A program made the position numbers and the translations under genes. A DNA stretch of 64,000 bases, from assembly GCA_030248065.1 (NCBI GenBank), contig JASAMV010004975.1:1-64000 (forward strand). The letters are read 5' to 3'. Numbering within the stretch: the first letter of the stretch is position 1; every line of letters begins with the position of its first letter. Under the pieces are notes generated by a model. That model searched no databases and was not told where the DNA came from. It was given only the letters and a program-made list of their open reading frames with translations. This document shows, in pieces, positions 10,438 through 23,276 of this stretch. This DNA comes from Rhynchonema sp. JSB1_4 (lineage: Eukaryota; Nematoda; Chromadorea; Monhysterida; Xyalidae).

Positions 10438-11741
10438 TGTTGTGTATTTAGGTCTCCCGATCTATTTCTGGACAAAAGTATGGTATATGCACACACACCA
10501 CTGGCCTCTCCTTTAACTTATACATGTATGTAGGTAGACATCTTTTGAAACAAAGCAAGAATAGCAGAGACTAGTTCGGAATAATTCAATAAAATATTGG
10601 GACCAGATGGGGCCACATGCATGACAAATATCTGCGACGTTACTATTGTCTCGCTGCACGTTATACAGATGGATACCGAAAAGCAATAATTTAAACGAAA
10701 ACAAAATTATAAAGCGGAAGTTTTTCTTTGCGCTGGTCTGTCAATCAACAATGGTAAAACATTTTTAAAGGTTCGTTACTGTACATTTCTGCGTACTGTT
10801 TTTGCTTTTTATCTGTATACAGAGCCGTGTAATTTCGATATTGACAAGAATAATTACATCAAAAACGCTATGTAATTCTAGCCGGCCCCCAAAGCAGAGC
10901 GTCTTTGTTTGTTTACATAAACAAAATCATATAACCCAATATTAATACCGTAGCCGTCGGTAATATTGTGCAAGCGCGCAAAACAAGCCACGATGCCAAG
11001 ACGAGCGATCTTGTTTTACCTTTCAGAGTGTCAAGTGCATGTTTGTTTGGTGCAGCACCTTCTAAAACAGACAGTTATTTTGCCCGCACACAGTCTCTTG
11101 GGGTGCCCACAAAAGTCAAAACTCCGCTAAACCAGAATCCATATCCTGTCCACAGGCGCCTTCCCAGTGACACAGCGTGTCAGATAGTGTCAAGCAATTG
11201 AATGAAAAAAATATGTTCTCCGCAAATCTTTTCGTTGCCAAGTTCGGCATCAAAAAATGCTTTAGACGATATCCTTCCGCGTGTTTTTTCAGTATCAATC
11301 TGGTCACAAATAATCCAATTTTTATCTCCAGATACAGCGCAGAATTGTGTGCCTGTGCATGACAGTCACAGTTTGGGTGTTCCCTGGTCCCAGGCTCCGG
11401 CCGGCTCCAATTATGTGTAATCACGGCCATACTGTAGGACATTTTTGCAATTCATCGACCAAGTTCCGGAAGAGTCAACAGCAAGCTTTTTTACAAGTTT
11501 AAAAGCACAATTTTACCTGCTATTTTCCAAAGTTTAGGCTTCTTCCGCAAACTGTGCAATGGTTTTATTTTTGCGGATCGCGTGCAATGAAACAACTGCA
11601 GCGTGGTTTCTGATTTTGCAAATCCGGGTTGTGTCTGGTTATATGTTATCTCCTCACATTGGAAAAGAATTCAAAAAAGCAGATTTTCCGCATGTTCGTT
11701 CACAACTCTCTTGACACCATACCTGTTTAATTAGTGACTCG
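10438..11741. other. Intergenic, nothing recognised
   Basis: AT-rich spacer before the large foldback. No exon with convincing splice signals and no repeat arm was found on either strand. Confidence 0.35.
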
Positions 11742-11753
11742 GTTAGTACTTAA

Positions 11754-12330
11754 GCGTGACTCGGTTGGAGGCGTGCGAAATACAGCCCTTCAAATGAGGC
11801 GTGCGAAAGACAAATTGCGTCAAATGAGGCGTGCGACGTACAGTGAGGCGTGCGAAAGACATCCGACACAAAATGAGGCGTGCGACGTGCAGTGAGGCGC
11901 GCGAAAGACAAACGGCGTGAAATGAGGCGTGCGACGTACAGTGAGGCGTGCCAAGTACACTGAGGCGTGCCAAAATCAGCCAAGATGAGGCGTGCGAAAA
12001 ACAACCGACACAAAATGAGGCGTGCGACGTACAGTGAGGCGCGCGAACGACACCCGACGTTATATGAGGCGTGCGAAAGACATCAGACGTCAGATGAGGC
12101 GCGCGAAAGACACCCGACGTCAGATGAGGCGTGCGAAAGACACACCCACTTCAAATGAGGCGTGCGAAAGTCACCCCCACTTCAAATGAGGCGTGCCAAG
12201 TTCATTCGTGTATTATGTACCACTGACATCTGCAGTGGCTTGTACCATGCTGATATATGATGCGGCGTACCAAGTACGTTTAGAATGAGGCGTGCGAAGT
12301 ACATCGGACGTCAAATGAGGCGTGCGAAGT
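11754..12330 (+). repeat. Tandem array of GAGGCGTGCG units, left arm
   Basis: About 20 copies of GAGGCGTGCG, most followed by AAAGACA(C/T)C(C/A)GACGTCA or ACGTACAGT. The spacing alternates between about 30 and 19 bases. Confidence 0.85.
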
Positions 12331-12540
12331 TCGGATTTTCGAAATTCACTTGTAAAGGCTCGTAGAGCGATTCTGAAATCAGTTCTGGAATCAATTCATT
12401 TTTGTGTGGTTTATACTTTTTTCCTCCAAAGTCCTTAAGTCCTTAATTGATTCCGGAATTTAATTCGGAATCAAAAAATCACCGATCGATCGGTCATCGC
12501 CGATCCGGATCAGCGACCGTTGCTTGCGGTGCTGCTCTTA

Positions 12541-12678
12541 AGGCCACTTTATACTTTGTCTCGTTGCGATACACGCAACATTTTCGTGCGCGTTGATTGG
12601 CTCATGCGCGACCAACAGCCAATCAGCGCGTCAGAAAATGTTGCGTGTATCGCAACGAGACAAAGTATAAAGTGGCCT
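12541..12678. mobile_element. Hairpin MITE inserted in one arm only of the foldback
   Basis: AGGCCACTTTATACTTTGTC and its exact complement at the right are flanked by TTA (12538-12540 and 12679-12681). The core has GTTGATTGGCT / AGCCAATCAGC. The mirrored site in the other arm (about 13057-13070) is empty, so this copy arrived after the palindrome formed. The 3-bp TTA duplication points to PIF/Harbinger. Confidence 0.8.
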
Positions 12679-13264
12679 TTATATATGCATTTGGCGAAAC
12701 ATTTTTGCCCGTCAGTGCACTAGTGTGTTGGCGACTTTTAGAGTGAAAATCCTCGATTGGGCTGCAGAATACCGTTCAAAACTTGCTATGAACATAAACA
12801 ACAACATATATTGTGCCTGCGAAATACACTTGCGGCGCGCAATGTACAGCGAGAAAGAAACGACAACAGTATGTGATGTAACATTTGTTTTGTGCCTCGC
12901 ACGCCTCAATGTACATTGCACGCTTCAACTCGCATGTCTGTGGACGTCCACGGCGATGTTTAGACTGTGGTCTGACAACTGATCCAACTTCAGCAGACTA
13001 AAATTCTCCAATACACTAGTGCACTGACGGGCAGAAATGTTTCGCCAAATGCATATACTGTATAAGAGCAGCACCGCAAGCAACGGTCGCTGATCCGGAT
13101 CGGCTTTGACCGATCGAACAGTGATTTTTTGATTCCGAATTAAATTCCGGAATCAATTAAGGACTTCAATTAATTAAAAAAAGTATAAACCACGCAAAAA
13201 TGAATCGATTCCAGAACTGATTTCAGAATCGCTCTACGAGCCTTTACAAGCGAGTTCCGAAAAT

Positions 13265-13918
13265 CCGAACTTCGCACGCCTCATTTGACGTCCGATGTAC
13301 TTCGCACGCCTCATTCTAAACGTACTTGGTACGCCGCATCATATATCAGCATGGTACAAGTCACTGCAGATGTCAGTGGTACATAATACACGAATGAACT
13401 TGGCACGCCTCATTTGAAGTGGGGTGACTTTCGAACGCCTCATTTGAAGTGGGGGTGTCTTTCGCACGCCTCAATTGATGTCATACGTCTTTTACGCGCC
13501 TCGTCTTACGTGTGATGTCTTTCGCACGCCTCATTTGGCGTCGGATGTCTTTCGTACGCCTCATCTGACGTCGGGTGTCTTTCGCGCGCCTCATCTGACG
13601 TCTGATGTCTTTCGCACGCCTCATCTGACGTCTGATGTCTTTCGCACGCCTCACTGTACGTCGCACGCCTCATTTTGTGTCGGTTGTCTTTCGCACGCCT
13701 CATCTTGGCTGATTTTGGCACGCCTCAGTGTACTTGGCACGACTCACTGTACGTCGCACGCCTCATTTCACGACGTTTGTCTTTCGCACGCCTCACTGTA
13801 CGTCGCACGCCTCATTTGACGCATTTTGTCTTTCGCACGCCTCAGTGTACGTCGCACGCCTCAATTGACGTTGTTTGTCTTTCGCACGCCTCATCTGAAG
13901 GGCTGCACTTCGCACGCC
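13265..13918 (-). repeat. Tandem array of GAGGCGTGCG units, right arm (inverted)
   Basis: Complementary array (CGCACGCCTC units) mirroring the left arm unit by unit. Confidence 0.85.
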
Positions 13919-14124
13919 CCGACCGAGTCGCTAATCCAACAGGTATGCTTGACACTGACGGCCCGGGAGATTTGACAAAAATCAACCGCCAATTTTTGTA
14001 TGACGCAGGAAAATTCCAACCAAGCCATTGAATCGTGCTAGCCGGGTAGACCTTAGGTTAGGTTGATTTCTCGATGAGTGTGTATGTACTGCTTTTGCAA
14101 GAACACTGTATTTGTGTGATAATA

Positions 14125-14269
14125 AAGTGCACTGGGTGCTGTATTGTGGACGTCCTTTGCACCACACTGGCGCTTTTGCCAGGGCGCCACTGCAGTCTGG
14201 CATTATGGGCCGAAACTGCATCCACAGATCTAACGCAATGTGTGCCCACAAGGCTGAATCGTATCGTTA
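14125..14269. mobile_element. TIR element with 13-bp target duplication (copy 1)
   Basis: Runs from near CACTGGGTGCTG to GAATCGTATCGTTA and holds GGGCCGAAACTGCATCCACA and GTGGGCACA...GTGCCCACAAGG signatures shared with 62522-62734 and 63261-63704. It is flanked by the direct repeat TTGTGTGATAATA at 14112-14124 and 14270-14282. Class unknown: the duplication is longer than for most cut-and-paste families. Confidence 0.65.
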
Positions 14270-14282
14270 TTGTGTGATAATA

Positions 14283-17200
14283 GTTTCTGTCCCGCTTGCT
14301 TGCCCACCGCTGTCAAATATGATGATGTCTACGTTACAGGAATTTCATTCTCTACTTTATTCAAGAATTTTTACAAAAACATTAAATTTTATCTTGAGTA
14401 AAATTATTTTGTGACTGTGAAAATAATGAAGTCATTTATGAATGACCTAAGCTTATGCATGCGAGCAGGTCTACGCGCTCTTATCACATTTTATCCTGGG
14501 TCTTTGAACTGTTATACATACATACAGTACATGTGCAGACTCTGTTCCAGCCGGCAGGAAACATGCCAAGTCAAGCGCGCTCACGTGTCAGTTTCCAGGT
14601 ACACCCATAAGCTCTGGACTACGGCTCTTTCAGGTTCATTTCAGTGCGCACCTGAAAGTAAAAATACACGAGACGGCCACTCCGTATCTGACAACAATGA
14701 CATGTTTCATGTTGCACTGCGCTACGGCAAAGCAAAGGATAAAGTATATCCAAACCCCATAATGATGCCAACCACAGGCGTTTTTTTACTTTATTCGTGG
14801 TGGGTATACATTGTGCCCACCGGCGACACAACGAGGAACCAAACGGGCGCGACTTTTGTGCATTTTTCTGCGCAAAAATCTGCTTGCGCTCAATTTGTTG
14901 TTCAATTCAATCCACGAACTGTGAACGTCGGGCTGGACACCATACAAAATTTCCCCCTCGCTCCCTGGCTTTCCCGGCACCAGCGCTTGACACGTTGGAC
15001 TATACGGAGTATTTTTCGCATCTGCGGGCTCCGTGTCAAATTAAGTGGTGCGTGAACGCGATTACAGCTGGCTGACATTGTGAACCAACAGTTTCCAGCA
15101 TTGGTTAGAAGGACCTGATATCTAGAGTATCTCTTTCAAAGCTTGATCCGAATATCAGGCGCTTTCACTTTTTCAGATTGTAATCTTTCTCTTTATACTT
15201 TTTTGTTTTTCGAACCTGCAGCTCAATTTATGCACATTGTCTTGTGAAGGAAGACTAGTTTTATTAGCCAATGTAAGACAAAATTTGACATTGTATGCAA
15301 AATTTCAAAAAATCCCAAAAAGCACGACAAAGTGTCGATATGCCATTAGAGTCACTTTAGCTCTAAACACATTTCCACAGTCGACTTTGAAATCCTGGCG
15401 CCTGAATGTCGGCGCCAAAAAGTATCCAAATGTGTTCGCATTATTACTATTTTGCCAAAGATCAATTTTTCAATGATATTAGTTGACAAGGCATGGCTTG
15501 GGCAGGAACATGAGCTCCATGGGTTCAGCTGGATTGGGGGTGCGTATACACGCTTGTGGAGACGCGTTCCCACCCCAACACCCCAACGGTCCCTGAATTT
15601 TTTTTGTCGGGGCCACGGTTTGTTGCAAAATACGACTGTGTACGCTGCAACAAAGCTATACCCACTGATTGTTCGCCACCAGTGACTGAAAACGATGAGT
15701 TCCGGCCATATGCCACGAGGAACCCGGTTAACTAAAAAGCCTTCTTCAGTCACCCTGTGTCAGCAAGGCTACGACAACATCAATTTTCTCGACAAACATT
15801 ATCACTCTTCCTACTTGTGTTCCTGCTGAAATTTGCCAGTGGAGGCATACAAGTGGCAATTCAAGATCTACCGCCTGTTTTTGACGAACATCGCATGTGA
15901 CGGCTCGTGGCACCCGCTATGCTTGCGTTTCGTCAAATCTGTCATTTTGTATCCGTTTGATAGTACGATAGTTTAGAGTGTCAGCGCCACTACGAATGAA
16001 AACTGTTTTGTGCAGTGCGCATTAAGCTACACGAAAAGCTATCAGCAGTTTGGTTTGCACACTATACTTACGTATAGGTACGCATACCTCGTTTTCGTTA
16101 TTGTCCATCAACCCCAAAAAACCTTGAAAGCAATTTTTGATTTTTGATAATCTCCCTCCAACCGATCGCTTCTTCTATCATGTGTCATAACAAGAAGTTC
16201 GGTTAAAAAAGGAATTTTATAGTTGAAGAAGGAAAATTTTGCGCTATTTTTCACATGACGCCCAATGCCCTTGCCAAAAAGATTCGCTATCTTTCGTTTC
16301 CATCTGTTCTCAAAACTTCAGTCGTTATCATGATTCGCTGTCTGTGAAACTTTGTTCGGTCTTTGGCGTGGATTTAGCCATAGTTGGTGTTTTCTTGGGG
16401 CTATTGACCTACTTTTTTTAGCCATATTTAACTACAATATGCACCAGAGCGGCTTTTACGTACGTGTGGTCAGTTGGCCAAAAGAACACGCAATTTAGCA
16501 GCGCTGCAAGATTAATCGGCGGTAGACAAATGCATCACAAACTGTTTGTCTGTGTTTATCCGCTAAAAGCGCGCCCGTGCATGGACCTGGCTGGACACTG
16601 TCGTGCTTTTTACGTCTGGTTTGCGCAGATTGGTGCGATTTTTTGGGATTTTTGGGGCCTATTTTGATTAAACCCAACAAGGATACACCAGAACTAGCCC
16701 GAAAATGATATCAATCCTAAATCCGAAAAGTAATACCATACCTGGCACCCCCGCCTGTATGGGCATGATGTCCGATCGTTTTTTAGGCATCATTTTTGTC
16801 CATTTGTGGCACTTTTGTTTGTATACGGTGTTTCAGGCTTCACCGTATTTTATAATCTCTTGAGCGTCAGACGATACTATTGACTGTGAAATTCGCAAGT
16901 GTTTCATTCCATATTGTGGCAGTTGTCTTCCTTTTCTATACGGAAATTATATCTGCATAGTAGGCATCGCAACACCGCGACTGTTTGTTGATTACAAACG
17001 AAACTTGTGACTACGCCATGTCTGTTTGTACCACGCTCGCGCGATAGTTTTGCGCAAACTTTTTTGAGGATAATTAATGACGCATCATGGTTGTTTTTTT
17101 TGGATCCGTTGTTTTATTAGATCGTATATGTACATAAATGCTTGCGGTTGGTTGGTGGGAACCGCTCTCACTGCTGTTGCTTGCCAGATCGCACAGATGC

Positions 17201-19752
17201 AGCAAAATAACGGGCCCGTTTGATGCCTTGTTTGGAATATGAGTCTAGTTCTATGGCTTTGTCGGCAAGCCAAGTCAAATCAACAGGCATACCGAGGCAT
17301 ACCTGGAGCCTGAACCCAGAACCCAACACACAACCAGTGTTTATATGCTAAAATAACGAGGGCCAACGAAGGAATTATGCGTTTAAGAACGGGGCCCGAA
17401 AATTTTGAACTTTTATAGGATCACACACAACATGACTTAACAAACGGACGCAACTCATACCCAGACAATTTGGCTCTTTTGTTTTTATACCGATGGGGCA
17501 GTCTGATTTAGTTTACGATATCCCATATTCATAATTTGTCAACATGGCTAGTATGTACATACTGTATGTAGGTACATATAACTGCGTCAGTTGTTAGGCC
17601 GGTAAACATTACGGGCAGCTTGACCAAAAATAGGATGGCTTTCATTTTCAACTGCGTCAAACCGTGTCAAATCCACATGAAAGATTGTGGCATTTCTCTG
17701 GAAACCTTGAAACATACGTAATTCACATTGACATTTGGACTGAGCATGGGTTCCCTGCTAGGCGCTGTTGGGCCTTACCAATTTTCAGGACGCAATTTTC
17801 GATAGAACCGTGTGTGTGCCACAGGTTTGCTCACAGTTCGCAGCAATAAGTTCCTTCTGCAGGTTAGATAACTTGTCACTCGTTTGCGTAAACTATACGA
17901 ATTCGCCAGTGATGTTTTTATCTCGACTATGGATTGAATATTTTGTGTCACCCTGTATTGTTCAGAATCCGCTAATAAGGACCACCCATGTGCAGCAATG
18001 CGCTCATGTGGGCCCATTTCTGACTGGTACCAAGGTTTCGGATCATGGTTATTTTACGAGCTTATTTTTGGCAAAATGTGTATATTCGCGTTTATTAGCA
18101 TCAGCACTACTACGTGCGTTGCTGTGCGATGCTGGTCTATGTTCGGCTGTCTCGACCTCGAAAAAGAGACCTCACTTTTTTAAAACTTGTGTGTTTTTCG
18201 ATGATTATTATAAAAGCCAACTTCTGTTGTGATGAAATGCAAATTACGCATGCATTTTCGTGGTGCGTCACCCACATACCAAGCTGCTGGGTCAACAAAG
18301 TTCGAAAACTCGTTGGGGTAGTGCTGCGCTGGCATCATGTATATGTACATACCTACAACTGCTGCATCTTTTTGAACATTTTGCCCGCGTTTTGTCCCTG
18401 AAGACTTCAAATTCTACAGGCACAATCGTTTTCTTGGGGTGAACTATAATTTGAAGCCCATATTCTGCTGTGGGGTGTGTTACCCAAGCTTTTGAACTTG
18501 TCTGCTCAAAGTGCAGCGCCATGTAACGCCACTTTTTATGAGGTATATAGAGTTCGAACGAGCTTGCTTCCATTTGATTTGACATCGAGACGAGTTTTAG
18601 GCTTCGACTGGCCAAAAAAGCAATGTTCAGAACTCTCGTTGAATCTGGCTGCTTTTTGACTTTTTAGTTTGTCACCGAGATTCCCAAAATTCTAGACTGC
18701 TTAAATTGCCCGTATTTTTTTACCGATCACCTATCTTTTTTTTCAATGCCCAATACCGTCCTTATAAATTAACAATAAGTTTGTCATGTATACCGAAAGA
18801 TGTATAACGCAGCCTTGCCATTTTAGATGTTGTGCTGCGGTTCAGTCCACATTTTGGTCCCGGATTCGGGCCCGGATGCAAGCCTAGCCCAAGATTGAGC
18901 ACAAGATTATGAACGTTACCAGCCGGGACTGAAAGAGACCGGGCCGAGGAATATCCGGGCCCGAACAGTTCAGGCCCGGATGGTGGGAGATGTTGCTTCT
19001 TATGTTTTTTCGTTCATGGCGGTGTGTACCTATAATTCAGTTCACGTTGCATTCAATATTGACAAATATCATATTTTCGGAGCAAAATACGAATAGCCAG
19101 CGGGTCTTTTTTTCGAAAAAAGAATACATTTCTTGTTCCTGGTATACGCGGGGGCATCAAAAATTACTATGCGCATCACGTACGTGTGTGCGTGTGTGGT
19201 TCACTATAACCATGAAGAGCAGCAACGGTCAGTATCGTGGCCTGGCACCCGCGCCCGCTCTTAGCGCTTCCTTCCTTTTTCTGTGTTTGTGAATTAGACT
19301 AAAGAATATCATTGAATCGATCTGGAGAATTCGGATTTTCAGTACATAAGAAGGGTGGATTTAAATTTGAGAGCTCGCAAATACAGCGAAATATGGTTTT
19401 TTGCCATAATTTAATTTGCTAATGTTTAAGAAATGTTGCTGCAGGCCCGGCATTACTTTGTATAAATTCGAAGGCAAGAATTTCTGTCCTAGATCTCTAT
19501 AGTTCTGACCTTGCATATGGACTTCTTGCCAGATGTACCGGAAAATAAATATTTTATCAATGCAGCAGGGCATAATAATTGGTTGAGAGCGTGGTTTGCG
19601 GTTCGTCCCGATTTTATCATTTTTAAGTATATGTACATCACTGCAAATTGTTTAAGAGGACCCAATGTAAATAAACTCCTCATCCGCAAATTCAGTATAC
19701 AGTTTGCGTAACCTCCCCGCATATTGTTTCTTCAATTGCAGTCTTTTTTCAG
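14283..19752. other. Long gene-poor stretch
   Basis: No exon chain could be supported. An open frame at 14411-15055 has no recognisable protein pattern. GGGCCCGG-type motifs cluster at 18855-18985. The motif TACATACAGTA or its complement occurs near 14517 and 17556. Otherwise unremarkable AT-rich sequence. Confidence 0.35.
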
Positions 19753-19975
19753 CGCTCCGTAGCACTGAAATTCAAGAGGCCAACGCGCCACCGTTCTTTC
19801 AATTTCTTGGTGCCATACCTATTCGCATATGTCCTGTTCTTCGTGATTACGTATTTTGCTTTATGGACTATATCCGCCAAAAGAATATTGTATTTTCTGT
19901 TTCTAATGCCGCACCAACCGTTCCAGAACCGGTTTTTTATCTTCGATCAGTCGCAAAAAAACTTTGGAAGTTACG
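19753..19975 (+). CDS. Orphan exon of an unrecognised membrane protein
   Basis: An open exon of 74 codons between a good acceptor (TCTTTTTTCAG) and a consensus donor (G|GTATGT, phase 1). It encodes a basic stretch (KFKRPTRHRS), a strongly hydrophobic helix (VPYLFAYVLFFVITYFALW), then KRILYFLFLMPHQPFQNRFF and FDQSQKNFG. The pattern is membrane-protein-like and codon use is coherent. I could not connect it to other exons: the next coding sequence downstream (21006) begins with its own ATG and belongs to a different family. Possible neighbours are an open stretch at 19511-19711 and a missed exon before 21000. Function unknown. Confidence 0.35.
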
Positions 19976-21005
19976 GTATGTATAGCTCCCTATGCTGCAC
20001 CTTCCGCCGACACAATGTCGATGCCAATGCCTTTAATGGATAAACTTGGAAGTCTGTATTTCAAATATGATTCTCCTGAAGCTTTTCTCGTTATTTGTCT
20101 TGCGGCTAACAAGCTCGCGCATTACGCATTGACTCTTACCTTAAATTCCAGAAGTCACACCCAAGGTGAACCAAAGCATACTGGGCCCATAAAACGAGCG
20201 ATTTGGTGTGTAATCCCCAGTGCTTATATTTTGGGTGTTTTTATACCTCCAGACTACGACAGATTAACCTTATTGCTGCATAAGCTTCTTGACATGTAAA
20301 CATCAGCACACGCGTCTGAAGCTTTACATAACTTAAATGCGAAGTAAAACCCGACTAGTGCCAACAATGTACCGTTTTTGCACTATACATACCTCGAAAC
20401 AGAAACCCCTGTTTTTGGTTGACTCAAAAGCGCGCCCGTGATTAAACCCTGACACCCAGCCAAATTGCTTGTTTTAAAGCCATCCAGGCTGACGAAACGA
20501 GATTGACTGAAAAAATTGTGCGCGCTTCTCGTTTAGCTGGTACCTCCAAGAACTGTGGGAACCGATACTTGAGAACTTGAACACGTCACAAGCCATTGAC
20601 ATGGCAATTTTGGCCAGAAAAGGTGATTAGAGTTAGTGCGGTTGCAAAGAATGCAATTCTTTATGCCGAAAGCAATGCAGCTGCATTCCTGGTCGCGTGA
20701 GAACCACCCAACACGCCATGGACAAGGAACTTCGGCAGCGTCAGTCTGCTTTGTTTATGCCTGTTGAAACCATATTAGCCACCATATACTTATTATATTG
20801 TGCGTAGATTGTATTCTTTATATGTCGTTTAACAGACGTTCCAGACCAAACTATCAGCTGCATGTCATTTCAGTTTCGCTCCCCTCAAAACACGTGCCAA
20901 AACACATCATAACTCACAATAATTCCCAATCGTTGTCATCACATTCAACCAACCAGAAAAAGAATATATTATAATAAAAGAGAAAATCATGAAATAAAAG
21001 AGAAA

Positions 21006-23119
21006 ATGAATTTTGACGACCGAACGCATTATGGGTACAACACGATGGACGGTCACGTGCCGCCATTCAAACGCATGAACTACGATGGCGCACTGTCGTT
21101 CATGTGGTACAGATTCATTGACATGTCGAGACAGGTTGGTTTTTGTCAGGCCTAAACTTAGGCTTCGCGTGATCAACTTGCATTGTCACAGAACTGGAAG
21201 AAAATTGTGTAAATCATAACATATGCCTGTCTTCAGGTCCGAAAATTAGCAGGTTTTGACCATAGGCAGTACCAACGAGCGAGTGCAATACTGAAACGGC
21301 CCGGCGGCCCTGCGTAGGTTCAGGCACGTTTAGGTGTGCATTTTTTACCTAAAAAATCGCGCAATAGGAACCTGCAGTTCATTCGATCTCTATTCACTCT
21401 GCCATTGGTGGCCCACGTCATCATCAGTTCTGAACACACGAATAAACGAATAAAAACTTTCATCTTCCCGTTCATTTGGTCACATCCCCTCACATTCAAT
21501 TTCAGGTGTCAGCCATGCTCAACAACCTCGAGCTAATCAGTCACTATCTATTCTTCATCACCGTTGCGCTGTACGTTGGCGTGGGCGTGATGCTTTTGGA
21601 CAGATTCATTAGGTGCATTTATAAATTAATGATCATTATATAATTATGTTTTATTAATTAATGATTAGAACTAAATCATAACCGCATACTCACGCAGATT
21701 GTGCAACTACTGTAAGCACGGTCGGCGAGTGGACATGAACAAAGGCACACAGTTGGACTACGATGACGAAATCATGTTGAAAATGTCGCCACATGACTAT
21801 GAGAAGAGGACACAGGTAGTGGCGCCTAATTAGAAGCTGGAATTAGCTGGAAGCTTAATTGGCTTAATTCTGAATTGAGACTTCAAAGAAAATCCCAAAA
21901 TAAGCCCCTTACTATCGATGCATATCGCTGAAAAGGACATGTGGGTTTACTTGAAAAGGCACGGACATAATTTACGGAAAAGTATTAAAGTATACTTATA
22001 TACGTAGATTAAATGTAGTATTGCATAAATATTGTGTATAATATTGTACCAGAAAAGTGATACTTGAAAAGTAGACATGTGTACGTTGGCCTTGCCCTGC
22101 CGAATTAGACTAGACAGCGAATTGTGTAAAGGCAGAGTATCCTAGTTATAAAAAGGGAATTTTCAATACCTCAACAGCAAATTAGTCTGGCAAAGGAACT
22201 AGAATACCCATAGTAATTCAATGATTACATCGCTTGATGCTTGAATGTTTTACCCGTTCAGGATACAACCAGAAAGAACACGCGCGTGTCGGACAAAATG
22301 GTACCAAACAACAACAACTACAAGAACAACAATAACAACAACAATAACAACAACAACAACAACACTGTTGTCGACTCCAGTTCTGGGCCGGGTTTCAATA
22401 ATGGTCGGAGAATGTCGACCTCAAGCCTCGGACCGGGCGCGAATGACGAAAGTGACGTGTTGCTGATTCAGGTTGGTTCGGTCGGTTTGGGTGAAGGGCG
22501 TAGAACAATATATTGGTAATTTGAAACCTACTGCGCACATGTCATCGTTTTTGTTTCTGTTTCTGTAATCCATCACCTACCTAATGCCAATAAGCTGCCC
22601 AGAAGAGTGAACACAGGTCAAACACGTCGCATGTTTAAGCGCTGTGGCGCAAGATTGACAAAAACTTTGCAACCGTGTTTTTCACGCTCATTGCCTTCCT
22701 TGATAATTCAGGGTCGCGACAACACGTTCGACGACCTGAACGTGATGGACCATTTCCCGGATTATTCGCAAGCCAGTGACCTACAGATGTCGACCATAAG
22801 TGGCAACAACAACAGTATGCAGAATACGGGTGTCGGCCCAAATAGCATGCTGAAATCATCCGATACCCAGATGAGTATTCTCTCCGGCGCCTCAAGTGGC
22901 ATCGGGGGAAGCAGAAACGGAAATATTTCCAGTAATCAGAACTCTGCCTCGAACTATCCCAAAGCGGTTCCCATACCGAAACCCCCGACCGTGACAAACA
23001 ACAATGGGAACAGCATCGGAACGGGAAAGCCACCCGTGGGGGCGTCAGTCAGTCAGACGGCTTCCCCCGCGGTTAGAATTTGCGAAAGGGAAGTCAGTCC
23101 GCAAAGCATGGTGGTTTAA
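21006..23119 (+). CDS. Single-pass membrane protein, unrecognised family (paralogue A)
   Basis: Five exons in phase: 21006-21134, 21506-21612, 21698-21815, 22262-22471 and 22712-23119, giving about 323 residues. A short polar N-terminus without signal peptide ends in MNYDGALSFMWYRF. One hydrophobic helix follows (HYLFFITVALYVGVGVMLL, about residues 55-74), then a basic-cysteine segment (RFIRLCNYCKHGRR) and a long disordered tail rich in Asn, Ser and Thr, with an Asn run at about 134-155 from an AAC microsatellite. The paralogue at 29390-35529 shares the motif YDG(A/G)LS and WYRF, the helix position, and the intron after the helix in the same phase. The layout (short outside, one helix, long inside) recalls KCNE-type channel subunits, but I see no sequence match. 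An alternative last exon at 24448-24489 has a good acceptor. Start chosen because the paralogue also begins just before this motif. Confidence 0.7.
22318..22367 (+). repeat. AAC/AAT microsatellite coding for poly-Asn
   Basis: A run of AAC and AAT codons in exon 4 of the paralogue A gene. It is in frame and likely varies in length between individuals. Confidence 0.85.
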
Positions 23120-23276
23120 AATTGTTTTTGAAGGTTCCTGTTGTTTTCTACTTACAACTTTCTGAGTGCATGTTCCTGTGGCATTTGTCGCGCCTGCGCT
23201 TGAGTTTGGAACGCTCGCACATTTTAAAACTTTAGCCGATGAATTTAATTTTGTTGTTGCTTTTCGTGCCATTTAT

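Larger units (their letters stand above)
11742..13940. mobile_element. 2.2-kb foldback element with GAGGCGTGCG repeat arrays
   Basis: A very long inverted repeat. The left arm (11742-12740) reads from GACTCGGTTGGAGGCGTGCG through a tandem array of GAGGCGTGCGAA units (about 30-base and 19-base spacing), then unique sequence including AAATCACCGATCGATCGG. The right arm (13005-13940) repeats this in complement and ends CGCACGCCCCGACCGAGTCG. A loop of roughly 260 bases (12740-13005) shows no convincing gene. The structure resembles FB/Galileo-type foldback transposons, whose arms also contain tandem repeats. The target duplication was not resolved. Long open frames on both strands in the arrays are repeat artefacts. 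Confidence 0.75.

Noticed and set aside
11743..13819. Open frames with repeated RLSFARL / MRRAKD-type peptides
   Set aside because: By-product of the GAGGCGTGCG tandem arrays in the foldback arms; mirrored on both strands.
14411..15055. 214-residue open frame on the plus strand
   Set aside because: No hydrophobic or domain pattern, amino-acid usage looks random and no splice partners; length alone is not convincing.
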